Positions 1-5,033 are shown, counted from the first letter of the stretch. The stretch is DNA of 5,071 nt from an uncultured Clostridium sp. (GCA_905192625.1 CAJJLI010000217.1:1-5071), one strand, 5' to 3'. The notes: generated by a model from the sequence alone, not told the origin. Program-made: numbers and translations.

Positions 1-258
1 ACCATCAGCACGAGGATGCAAAGAGTTGCAGCCATAATTCCTCCCTAGAATCGGCAAAATATTGGGGCATATTTGCTAAAGATTGTTGAAGAGAAGATGA
101 ATGAAATCAATGGGAAATACATTTTTCTACACTCACAAGTAAGAGCAAAAGAATTTTATGAAAAGCAGGGATATTTGCCGTATGGAGCAATTGATTATGA
201 TGAAAATTGTCCTCATATTTGGATGTATAAAGAGATAAAACAGAGTAAAGAATGTTAA
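1..258 (+). pseudogene. GNAT N-acetyltransferase, C-terminal part, interrupted by in-frame TAG
   Basis: The frame reads from the window edge to TAA at 256-258 and holds the C-terminal half of a GNAT acetyltransferase, a family that transfers acetyl from acetyl-CoA to an amine. The end reads HSQVRAKEFYEKQGY, then G-x-x-x-x-x-E-x-C-PHIWMYKE. This is the typical last strands and helix of the fold, where the FYEKxGY helix packs on the CoA site. Upstream, RMQRVAAIIPP followed by NRQNIGAYLLK resembles the strand-loop-helix that binds the CoA pyrophosphate (usually R/Q-x-x-G-x-G/A). A TAG at 46-48 sits between these two parts, and the loop is imperfect (N-R-Q-N-I-G). The only start after the stop is a TTG at 73 with no ribosome binding site, and it would omit part of the CoA loop. 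I therefore read it as a broken gene whose 5' part lies outside the window. A sequencing error at 46 is the alternative. The substrate is unknown. Confidence 0.65.
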
Positions 259-270
259 TTTTTATTTTAT

Positions 271-311
271 AAAAAAAGAGGCGTTAACGAGACAAGTTCG
301 TTAACGCTTTA
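271..311. terminator. Bidirectional intrinsic terminator
   Basis: A perfect 10-bp stem (GCGTTAACGA at 281-290 with TCGTTAACGC at 298-307) encloses a 7-base loop. On the plus strand it is followed by TTTATTTAA. On the minus strand CTC and a run of seven T follow, from the A-run at 271-277. It lies 22 bases after the GNAT stop and about 115 bases beyond the end of the minus-strand M23 gene, so it can end both transcripts. The better T-run is on the minus side. Confidence 0.85.
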
Positions 312-421
312 TTTAAGTTATTCTTTGTTCTTAGGTAATACTGATAGCACTAATTATATACTTTAACAATTCAAATTAAAGTCCTTTCAGTGTTTGCAAA
401 TTCATTGCTCCTTGTTGTCTG

Positions 422-1564
422 TTAATGTACAGCTTTTAAATAAGGATAAGGATCTACATTATTACCGTTAATCACTACACTAAAATGTAAATGTGGGCCA
501 GTAGAAATACCAGTTGATCCAACCAAAGCGATTGTATCTCCTTGCATTACAGTTTGTCCAACAGAAACTAATATTTTAGAGCAATGTAAATATCTTGTTA
601 CAACACCATTACCATGGCTAACTTCAACATAATATCCTGCTGAATTGTTATAGGATACCTTTGTAACGGTACCGGATAACGCTGCAACTATGCTAGCTCC
701 GTATGATCCACCAATATCTAAACCTTTGTGAAATGTACTAGCACCAGCGGTAGGAGCTTTGCGATAACCATAATATGTGTAAATATTATGATCGGATGGA
801 AGAGGCCAAATCATATTATTGATGTTATACGAATTTTTTAAGGCAATTTCTTTTTCCTCTTCAATAGAAACCGCATAGTTAAACTCATAGTTAATATCTA
901 CATAATCTTTGGATACATAAGCATCGGATTGATTACCATAGGATACTTTAATCCATTCTTCACCCTCTGAAATAATTTCAAGTTCTTCTTCCATTGGTAC
1001 TTGATCCAGAATACTATAATTAGTTCCAGGGCCACTTCGAATGTTTAAAGTTGTAGTAGTTGAAGTAGCAAACTTCTTAAAATTCTTATCTGCAATAGCA
1101 ACGGCTTCTTTACCAGTACTTAAGTATTCGGATCTAACGTAACCACTTACAGTACCTGAGGATATTTTTGTCCATTCACCATCGTTTGATTCTATCGTAG
1201 CAACAGCGTTGCTATATAACTTACCAACTATTTCAGAATCTGTAGATGCTTCACTTCGTATATTAACATAATCATTTACATTGGATACTCCTAGATCCAT
1301 AAATTGATAAGGGATATCATTCACCGCATGAAGTCTTACACCGTCTACATATACAGGCGTTGTAGCATTACTGATAGAAATACCTTTTTCAGATAAACGC
1401 TCGTCATAATATTGATTCATTATGAGAGACATTCCCCCGAGACTATTGTCCGTTAGGCATTTCTCAGCGGCTGTATCCCCTGCCTTTACAACCTTTGTTG
1501 AAGCACTAAATAAAAGAGCTACAAACAAGATAGCGGCAGTTCGAATTAAGCGCTTTCTAAGCAC
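422..1564 (-). CDS. Secreted SH3-domain M23 family metallopeptidase
   Basis: A 380-residue exported peptidoglycan hydrolase. Residues 1-28 form a signal peptide (MLRKRLIR, then a hydrophobic stretch, likely cut after VVKA). Two bacterial SH3 domains follow at about 92-149 and 163-223. Each carries the usual LNIRSGPGTNYSIL-type or VNIRSEASTDSEIVG-type start, a W-x-K-I/V strand and a final GYVRSEYL-type or AYVSKDYV-type strand; such domains usually bind cell-wall peptide. The M23 (LytM/lysostaphin-type) domain spans about 252-376. Its zinc ligands are H279 and D283 (HKGLD) and H360 of HLH (358-360), with H327 (RYLH) as the further active-site histidine, so the site looks complete. M23 enzymes cut peptide cross-bridges or stem peptides, and the exact bond cannot be read here. 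Translation starts at GTG 1564-1562, seven bases after AAAGGAGGA. The gene is monocistronic, with its own promoter at 1622-1650, and diverges from the gene at 1911. Family assignment is firm; the physiological role (growth, separation, sporulation) is not. Confidence 0.93.
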   Translation of the reverse strand: MLRKRLIRTAAILFVALLFSASTKVVKAGDTAAEKCLTDNSLGGMSLIMNQYYDERLSEKGISISNATTPVYVDGVRLHAVNDIPYQFMDLGVSNVNDYVNIRSEASTDSEIVGKLYSNAVATIESNDGEWTKISSGTVSGYVRSEYLSTGKEAVAIADKNFKKFATSTTTTLNIRSGPGTNYSILDQVPMEEELEIISEGEEWIKVSYGNQSDAYVSKDYVDINYEFNYAVSIEEEKEIALKNSYNINNMIWPLPSDHNIYTYYGYRKAPTAGASTFHKGLDIGGSYGASIVAALSGTVTKVSYNNSAGYYVEVSHGNGVVTRYLHCSKILVSVGQTVMQGDTIALVGSTGISTGPHLHFSVVINGNNVDPYPYLKAVH

Positions 1565-1570
1565 GAATAT

Positions 1571-1579
1571 TCCTCCTTT
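1571..1579 (-). promoter_or_regulatory. Ribosome binding site fixing the GTG start of the M23 gene
   Basis: On the minus strand AAAGGAGGA is followed by six to seven bases and then GTG. There is no ATG nearby in frame, and the signal peptide begins at this GTG, so the GTG start is well supported. Confidence 0.85.
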
Positions 1580-1621
1580 AAAAGCTGAAATATTACAAAA
1601 TTATTACATATCATCGAATGA

Positions 1622-1650
1622 ATTATAACAAATGATATTAAAACTGTCAA
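1622..1650 (-). promoter_or_regulatory. Consensus sigma-A promoter of the M23 gene
   Basis: The minus strand carries TTGACA (1650-1645), a 17-base spacer and TATAAT (1627-1622), which matches the vegetative promoter consensus exactly. Transcription should start near 1615, giving a leader of about 50 bases. The perfect match suggests strong basal expression unless repressed. Confidence 0.88.
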
Positions 1651-1760
1651 TCATATAGTTATAAAGAATATATTAAGGAGCTTAAACCTTGTTTTATTTC
1701 AAATATCCAAGTGTAAGAAAAACTAGATAATATCAGTAAATAAAGCTATATTTAACAGGA

Positions 1761-1786
1761 ATGGATAGTGATAACACGACATCCAT
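1761..1786. repeat. Short inverted repeat between the divergent promoters
   Basis: ATGGAT (1761-1766) and ATCCAT (1781-1786) are inverted arms. Between them lies a second small palindrome, GTG-ATAA-CAC (1768-1777), off centre by two bases. It could be an operator for either divergent gene, but arms this short occur by chance in AT-rich DNA. The rest of the 1656-1797 gap shows nothing else I can name. Confidence 0.25.
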
Positions 1787-1797
1787 ATATTACCAGT

Positions 1798-1817
1798 AAA
1801 ATGTTACGAAAATGTTA
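1798..1817. promoter_or_regulatory. Tandem 11-bp-spaced repeat upstream of the 1911 gene promoter
   Basis: AAAATGTTA occurs at 1798-1806 and again at 1809-1817, a period of 11 bases, ending ten bases before the -35 box at 1828. Read on the minus strand the core is TTAACA, five bases, GTAACA. This resembles the spacing of paired half-sites of OmpR/PhoP-type response regulators, whose Bacillus boxes are TTAACA-like with 5-base gaps. Position and periodicity fit an activator site; the regulator is inferred, not shown. Confidence 0.35.
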
Positions 1818-1827
1818 AATATATTTA

Positions 1828-1856
1828 TTGATTTTGAAACAAAGTTTTGCTATAAT
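1828..1856 (+). promoter_or_regulatory. Sigma-A promoter with extended -10 for the 1911 gene
   Basis: TTGATT (1828-1833), a 17-base spacer and TATAAT (1851-1856), with TGC directly before the -10 hexamer (an extended -10). The predicted start is near 1863, about 48 bases before the ATG at 1911. Confidence 0.85.
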
Positions 1857-1894
1857 AACACACACCGAGTAGATTGATTGTTTAACAATAGCAT

Positions 1895-1899
1895 GGAGG
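1895..1899 (+). promoter_or_regulatory. Ribosome binding site deciding the ATG at 1911
   Basis: GGAGG lies 11 bases before ATG 1911. Other in-frame starts (TTG 1878, ATG 1893) lie before or overlap this site and have no Shine-Dalgarno of their own. Starting at 1911 also gives a normal N terminus, with basic residues and then a membrane segment. The spacing is somewhat long. Confidence 0.7.
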
Positions 1900-1910
1900 A
1901 TGAATCAAAT

Positions 1911-2621
1911 ATGATAAAGAATTTTAAACATTGGAGAAAGGTAATTTACAGTGGAATTGGTGTTGTATGCGTTGTTGCCATAGCTATCGGAGTTAAAGTA
2001 TCGAATAAAGAAAAGGCGACTTTAAATAATGATATTAATACGAACGAAATTTCAAATGTAGCATCATTTGATGCGGATATGGCTGAAAATGAGTTAAAGG
2101 CAATTTCAAGTGCAGGTGCTGAAGAAGCAGAAGCAGAACCTTTATTAATGGAAGAAGGATTTCCTAAAATTAATGCTCTTATCACTAAGTTTTTTAATGC
2201 AAAACTTGAAAGTAGTGAAAATGCGTTTGATGGTTTGGTAACGGATCCATCTGGTATTGATTACGAAAGGCTACATAGAAAAGTGGAGTATATTGTAAGT
2301 TATCAAAATATTAAGACTTATGTAGCAAAAGGTATCAACGAGGTTGATTATGTGGCATATGTAACTTATGATTTAGAGTTACCATCCATTCAAACTATGG
2401 CACCATCCATTGATGAAATTTATATTTCACTTGATGAAAATAACAAACCACTTGTATATTTAGGTAAGCTATCTGAGGAAACTCAAAATTTTGTAGATGA
2501 TCTAAGAAATACAGAGGAAGTAAAAAGCTTAATCTCTGGTGTAACCGATGAATTAACTGCGGCAGTAAAGTCGGATAGTAATTTAAAAGATTTCTATGAT
2601 AGCTTTGCTGGTGATAATTAA
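1911..2621 (+). CDS. Membrane-anchored extracytoplasmic protein of unknown function
   Basis: With the ATG at 1911 the protein has 236 residues. A short basic cytoplasmic tail (MIKNFKHWRK) is followed by one membrane segment at about 11-30 (VIYSGIGVVCVVAIAIGVKV). There is no lipobox cysteine or clear signal-peptidase site, so it is probably an N-terminally anchored protein facing outward. Residues 31-85 are low-complexity and acidic (EEAEAEP), a likely linker. Residues 86-190 form a folded domain rich in strands: KINALITKFFNAKL helix, VEYIVSYQNIKTYVAKG, YVAYVTYDLELPSI, EIYISLDENNKPLVYLG. The last 45 residues are charged and helical. The helix-plus-curved-sheet pattern could suit an NTF2-like fold, but this is only a guess. 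It has its own promoter and terminator, so it is monocistronic, and it diverges from the M23 wall hydrolase, which hints at an envelope role. I recognise no named family. Confidence 0.88.
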   Translation: MIKNFKHWRKVIYSGIGVVCVVAIAIGVKVSNKEKATLNNDINTNEISNVASFDADMAENELKAISSAGAEEAEAEPLLMEEGFPKINALITKFFNAKLESSENAFDGLVTDPSGIDYERLHRKVEYIVSYQNIKTYVAKGINEVDYVAYVTYDLELPSIQTMAPSIDEIYISLDENNKPLVYLGKLSEETQNFVDDLRNTEEVKSLISGVTDELTAAVKSDSNLKDFYDSFAGDN

Positions 2622-2680
2622 TCGATTACCTTTATAAATAACATAGAATCAATCAGAAAATTTAATTTTTTATAACGATC

Positions 2681-2727
2681 GCTCCAAGGGTGTAAAGCAG
2701 AATGCTAAAGCCAATTGGAGCTTTTTT
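2681..2727 (+). terminator. Intrinsic terminator of the 1911 gene
   Basis: GCTCCAA (2681-2687) pairs with TTGGAGC (2715-2721) and is followed directly by six T. The 27-base loop contains a small inner hairpin (AGCA-GAA-TGCT). It lies 60 bases after the stop codon. Confidence 0.78.
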
Positions 2728-3044
2728 AATAATATAATAGTTTGAGTTTATAGATTTATACTTATTGCTGATATTATATTTGCTCTAATACATATGTAAT
2801 CAGTCGCTTCCGAAAATGCATGTCAGTGCGTGAATGTACCTCTTTTTTTCCATAAGCATGAATGTAGAATATTAGAATTATAGGGACTTTAACTTAAATT
2901 TCAATATTATTTGAAGAATAACATTGCAAACTTAGCATTCACGATACATGAATAATTGCATTGCTAATAACAGAAAGTGAAAATGCAAACTGATAAAAGC
3001 TCGTATTTGTGAATAATTTACTATATATTAGCGATGAAAAAGTA
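2728..3044. other. AT-rich intergenic stretch without a visible gene
   Basis: No frame here has a plausible coding stretch with a start and ribosome binding site. I see only minor structure: TGCAAACT repeated at 2925-2932 and 2984-2991, a TAGCA/TGCTA pair around 2935-2965, and a run of T at about 2843-2849 without a good stem before it. The stretch separates the terminator of the membrane protein from the promoter of the toxin locus. Confidence 0.5.
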
Positions 3045-3073
3045 TCGATACAACTGTAAAAATATGGTATAGT
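3045..3073 (+). promoter_or_regulatory. Promoter of the toxin mRNA (extended -10)
   Basis: TCGATA (3045-3050), a 17-base spacer and TATAGT (3068-3073) with TGG just before the -10. Transcription would start near 3080, so the RNA begins with GTAAGAGGGA. The minus-strand promoter at 3313-3341 shares parts of the same sequence (ATACAA and ATATGGTA), showing that the two arms of the locus are related. Confidence 0.7.
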
Positions 3074-3100
3074 TAATTATGTAAGAGGGAATGGTTAATG

Positions 3101-3120
3101 CCCCCTAGGGAAAGGGGGTG
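3101..3120 (+). promoter_or_regulatory. Hairpin masking the toxin ribosome binding site
   Basis: CCCCCT (3101-3106) pairs with AGGGGG (3113-3118) across a 6-base loop. The right arm is the core of the Shine-Dalgarno AAAGGGGGTG (3111-3120), five bases before the ATG at 3126. The site is strong in sequence but buried in a GC-rich stem, the usual arrangement for keeping a type I toxin message untranslated until it is processed or refolded. Confidence 0.75.
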
Positions 3121-3125
3121 TTCCT

Positions 3126-3224
3126 ATGTCAGATTATGAATTGATTTCTTTGATTCTTGTTATTCTAGGTATGATAACGTCATTCCTGTTAAGATACATA
3201 GATCGGACAAACGAAAAAAAATAA
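3126..3224 (+). CDS. Type I toxin peptide, putative holin-like toxin family
   Basis: A 32-residue peptide: an acidic N terminus (MSDYE), one membrane segment at about residues 6-22 (LISLILVILGMITSFLL) and a charged tail (RYIDRTNEKK). This matches the short 'putative holin-like toxin' peptides of Firmicutes in size, in the M-S/T-x-(Y/F)-E start and in the lysine-ending tail. Such peptides insert in the cell's own membrane and stop growth or depolarise it when made in excess. The surroundings agree: a masked ribosome binding site, a stop codon inside the left arm of a bidirectional terminator, a converging promoter, and GTAAGAGGG/CCCTCTTAC ends. Family membership rests on resemblance recalled from known loci; toxicity is inferred. 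The alternative, a true phage holin, is unlikely because no lysis or phage genes are adjacent. Confidence 0.8.
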   Translation: MSDYELISLILVILGMITSFLLRYIDRTNEKK

Positions 3225-3306
3225 CCGCCCCCCGCTAAGGTCTACGGTTATTTTAACTGTTTACTTTCAGTAAGGCGGGCGTGAAGCCACTCCCTCTTAC
3301 CTATCA
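3214..3306 (-). ncRNA. Predicted antisense antitoxin RNA
   Basis: A minus-strand transcript of about 93 bases is predicted from the promoter at 3313-3341 to the T-run at 3221-3214. It would overlap the 3' part of the toxin mRNA, including the last codons and the terminator. It contains a small hairpin (TTACT-GAA-AGTAA, plus coordinates 3261-3273) and a terminator loop with GGGGGGC. That loop can pair with the GCCCCC at 3100-3105 of the toxin leader as well as with its exact complement at 3227-3233. Type I antitoxins block toxin translation or trigger RNase III decay of the message; which applies here cannot be read. Confidence 0.65.
3218..3254. terminator. Bidirectional terminator shared by toxin mRNA and antisense RNA
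   Basis: AAAATAACCG (3218-3227) and CGGTTATTTT (3245-3254) form a perfect 10-bp stem with a C-rich 17-base loop. On the minus strand it ends in eight T, so it is a good terminator for the antisense RNA. On the plus strand it ends in TTTT followed by AACTGTTT, which is weaker, so some toxin mRNA may read through to the inverted repeat at 3287-3300. The toxin stop codon (3222-3224) lies within the left arm. Confidence 0.8.
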
Positions 3307-3312
3307 CTATGT

Positions 3313-3341
3313 ATATTACCATATAATCCCATTGTATGCAA
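3313..3341 (-). promoter_or_regulatory. Promoter of the antisense antitoxin RNA
   Basis: On the minus strand TTGCAT (3341-3336), a 17-base spacer and TAATAT (3318-3313) with TGG just before the -10. The start is expected near 3306, a few bases before the GTAAGAGGGAGTGG copy. An alternative -10 lies nearby, so the exact start is uncertain by several bases. Confidence 0.65.
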
Positions 3342-3420
3342 GATAGCAAGAATAATTTACAATTAATTTTATATTTATGTTCCTTAACAATGGGGAGATT
3401 GGGATCGGATAATTGCGTTG

Positions 3421-3633
3421 CTATATATCATTTATTTTAAATATGAATGCTTTTGATGTTAAATACTCATCCAAGTTTTTAATGATTTCTCTATCCTCGT
3501 TTTCAAATATAGAAGCCGTTATGAAATTCATACATTCTAATATACCAGGGCTTTCTGAAGTTTCAGTCATTTTCTTAAAAAATTCCTTTAAAATCTTCAA
3601 AGTATGATGATAATCTTTACATTTATCAATCAA
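3421..3633 (-). pseudogene. Possible gene remnant of unknown family
   Basis: A 70-codon minus-strand frame with normal-looking protein composition: LKILKEFFKKMTE, ILECMNFITASIFENEDREIIKNLDEYLTSKAF, alternating hydrophobic and charged residues as in amphipathic helices. It looks more like protein than the opposite-strand frame at 3413-3607, which has no polar rhythm. However, its only early start is TTG at 3633 with no Shine-Dalgarno before it, and the frame is closed by TGA at 3648-3646. It may be the C-terminal end of a lost gene, or chance. No family is recognised. Confidence 0.3.
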
Positions 3634-3675
3634 GCAACAAAGAAGTCAAATTCTAATAATTTTCCTTAAATTTCT

Positions 3676-3704
3676 TTGAAAATAAAAAAGTAATATGATA
3701 TATT
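3676..3704 (+). promoter_or_regulatory. Promoter for the decayed frame and the glycosylase-like gene
   Basis: TTGAAA (3676-3681), a 17-base spacer and TATATT (3699-3704), with TGA before the -10 (an extended -10). Transcription would start near 3711, leaving about 200 bases before the ATG at 3919. That long leader is mostly taken up by the broken frame at 3737-3922. Confidence 0.7.
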
Positions 3705-3736
3705 ATATATGTAAATATTATCCATATCCTTGGTAA

Positions 3737-3922
3737 GACAGCATTAATTATTTAATTAAAGATGCAGTTGAGCAGTATCATGATTTTATCATTGCAGCGA
3801 AATTGTTGCTTCTTTATAAAAAGATGCGGGATTATTAGCAAGAGATTTGGGATCTACCATGGAAATACATATTGATAAAAAAACAAGATCCTAAATATAA
3901 AGAGTCGGAGGCAACTATATGA
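3737..3922 (+). pseudogene. Stop-interrupted small reading frame upstream of the glycosylase homologue
   Basis: One frame reads DSINYLIKDAVEQYHDF, IIAAKLLLLYKKMRDY, then TAG (3836-3838), then QEIWDLPWKYILIKKQ and DPKYKESEATI to TGA at 3920-3922. Both halves look like protein (helical first half, aromatic WDLPWKY in the second). The stop overlaps the next gene's start as ATGA, the usual sign of translational coupling in an operon. No start with a ribosome binding site exists, and a TAA at 3734-3736 closes the frame upstream. I read it as the remnant of a small gene once coupled to the glycosylase homologue. Chance or untranslated leader is the alternative. No family is recognised. Confidence 0.4.
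3907..3911 (+). promoter_or_regulatory. Ribosome binding site fixing the glycosylase start
   Basis: GGAGG, seven bases before ATG 3919. It supports this ATG as the true start, so the missing catalytic N terminus is unlikely to be a start-calling error. Confidence 0.85.
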
Positions 3923-4776
3923 ATATAGCATATGCTTATGTTATCAATAAACAACTTCATGATACGATACTTGGCAAAACACTTAAAAATGTTATTGCCA
4001 ACCAAAATCCTCACACATTTGTATGGTTCGCAATGGAACCCAGCCAGGCTTCCCAATATAATCAAATAGCAGCCCCCGAGATTGCAAAATATATGATTAA
4101 CAATGTAATCGAAAAGTGTGCTGTTTTTAATGGAGCTCAAAATTGCTTATATATCGGAGATCGTGTTTTAATGAGTGATATTACACCTCGTTTTTACAAT
4201 GCTTTGGAAAGACCTCCAAAGAAACACCAACTATTACTTGAGTTTGAGGATGGTAGTATTCTAGCATATTCAGCCTCTTTAGGTGGGGTTATTAATTTAT
4301 TTCGAATTGATCAAAATGGCTTACCAATGCGAGCCAACGTTAATTTTCCAATGATATTATCCAATGAATTTACTTACAAATTCTTTCACGACATAATTTT
4401 GAAAACAGACTTAAAATCCTTATCGGTCAAACAATTCTTAGCTACAAAAAATAGAATACCAGGAATTGATAATAATTTATTACAAGATATATTATGGGAT
4501 GCACAAGTTAATCCAAAAAGTAAAATGAAAGTACTGAATGAGGAAGAGTATCACCGTATTTATAATTCAATTAAAACTGTTACTCGTGAAATTATCTCAG
4601 TTGGAGGCAAGGATACTGACAAAGATTTATTTGGGAATTATGGTGGATTTAAAACCAAAGTTAGTAAAAATACATATGAGAAACCATGCGCTCGATGTGG
4701 TACTAATATAATGAAAGAAGCCTATTTAGGTGGTGCCATATACTATTGTCCGCAATGTCAGAAGGTAAAAGCGTAA
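3919..4776 (+). CDS. Fpg/Nei-family DNA glycosylase homologue, N-terminal catalytic residues missing
   Basis: A 285-residue protein of the normal length for formamidopyrimidine-DNA glycosylase / endonuclease VIII, which remove oxidised bases and cut the resulting abasic site. The N-terminal beta-sandwich domain covers about 1-140. The H2TH DNA-binding domain covers about 165-228 (LSVKQFLATKNRIPGIDNNL, then LQDILWDAQVNP). A C-terminal zinc finger has C257-x2-C260-x16-C277-x2-C280 with the ending GGAIYYCPQCQ. DTDKDLFGNYGGF and SKNTYEKPC are further family-like blocks. The oddity is at the start. Active members begin MPELPE or similar, using Pro1 or Glu2 of the mature protein as catalytic residues, but this one begins MNIAYAYVINKQL with neither. 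The start is well fixed: GGAGG (3907-3911) lies seven bases before the ATG, and a stop codon closes the frame at 3898-3900. It may be an inactive, DNA-binding paralogue or a diverged enzyme. It follows a broken frame with an ATGA overlap and may share a transcript with the lipoprotein at 4833. Confidence 0.88.
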   Translation: MNIAYAYVINKQLHDTILGKTLKNVIANQNPHTFVWFAMEPSQASQYNQIAAPEIAKYMINNVIEKCAVFNGAQNCLYIGDRVLMSDITPRFYNALERPPKKHQLLLEFEDGSILAYSASLGGVINLFRIDQNGLPMRANVNFPMILSNEFTYKFFHDIILKTDLKSLSVKQFLATKNRIPGIDNNLLQDILWDAQVNPKSKMKVLNEEEYHRIYNSIKTVTREIISVGGKDTDKDLFGNYGGFKTKVSKNTYEKPCARCGTNIMKEAYLGGAIYYCPQCQKVKA

Positions 4777-4832
4777 ATAGTTTTGCAGAAATATCTTCCT
4801 ATAGATAAATAACGCTTGTTGATGGAGGATAA

Positions 4833-5033
4833 ATGAAAAAGATAAAATTGTATATGACTATCTTTTTAATATTTGCTGTAGTTTATGGATGCTCCAAATC
4901 AACTACAAAGCTAGATGAGGTAGATATGAGTACAGAATACGAAATCATGGTTCGAAATAATTTAGAGGATGATTATGTAGTTGTCACAGATGAAGTTATC
5001 AAATTCTCTTTAGAATTCTTTTTAATCCTTTGA
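4833..5033 (+). CDS. Short putative lipoprotein, probably truncated
   Basis: A 66-residue frame with a clear lipoprotein signal: MKKIKLYMT, a hydrophobic core (IFLIFAVV) and a lipobox ending VYGC with Cys20, followed by a polar linker SKSTTKLDE. Lipoprotein signal peptidase and lipid attachment would place it on the outer face of the membrane. The start is firm (GGAGG at 4824-4828, four bases before ATG). The mature part is only about 46 residues and ends abruptly in a hydrophobic FSLEFFLIL, unusual for a surface lipoprotein. After the TGA (5031-5033) the same frame stays open to the window edge (LNEIGEKGFQIN), so a nonsense change or indel in a longer gene is possible. It begins 56 bases after the glycosylase homologue, with no terminator between, so cotranscription is likely. 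No family is recognised. Confidence 0.65.
   Translation: MKKIKLYMTIFLIFAVVYGCSKSTTKLDEVDMSTEYEIMVRNNLEDDYVVVTDEVIKFSLEFFLIL

Larger units (their letters stand above)
3081..3300. repeat. Inverted repeat bounding the toxin locus
   Basis: GTAAGAGGGAATGG (3081-3094) recurs in inverted form as CCACTCCCTCTTAC (3287-3300), 13 of 14 bases matching. Both predicted RNAs therefore carry nearly the same sequence at or near their 5' ends. A toxin mRNA extending past 3300 could close into a 5'-3' long-range stem that holds the message inactive, as known for several type I toxin mRNAs. Confidence 0.8.

Noticed and set aside
372..410. Minus-strand mini-frame MNLQTLKGL after an AAGGAG-like motif
   Set aside because: The motif is only two bases from the ATG, too close for a normal ribosome binding site, and nine codons is not enough to support a gene.
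1422..1628. Plus-strand frame of 68 codons overlapping the start of the M23 gene
   Set aside because: It lies antisense to the signal peptide and leader of a well-supported gene, with no ribosome binding site of its own.
1946..2185. Minus-strand frame of 79 codons inside the membrane-protein gene
   Set aside because: It is a shadow of the real gene; its serine- and alanine-rich sequence mirrors the acidic linker of the plus strand.
2925..2991. Possible repeat array (two TGCAAACT copies)
   Set aside because: There are only two 8-base copies without regular spacer structure, not a CRISPR or iteron array.
3126..3224. Reading the small hydrophobic peptide as a phage holin
   Set aside because: There is no endolysin or phage gene next to it, and the converging promoter and shared terminator fit a type I toxin better. 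The M23 gene is a host-type secreted wall enzyme some 1.5 kb away.
3413..3607. Plus-strand frame of 64 codons
   Set aside because: It shows no Shine-Dalgarno and a composition unlike a real protein; the opposite strand is the better, though still weak, candidate.
46..3838. TAG codons inside two reading frames as possible recoded (readthrough) stops, while intact genes here mostly end in TAA
   Set aside because: Two cases are too few. Neither frame has other signs of being functional, and no recoding element or suppressor tRNA is visible; gene decay is simpler.
3835..4140. Minus-strand frame of 101 codons overlapping the glycosylase homologue
   Set aside because: The plus-strand gene has clear family domains and a ribosome binding site; this frame has neither.
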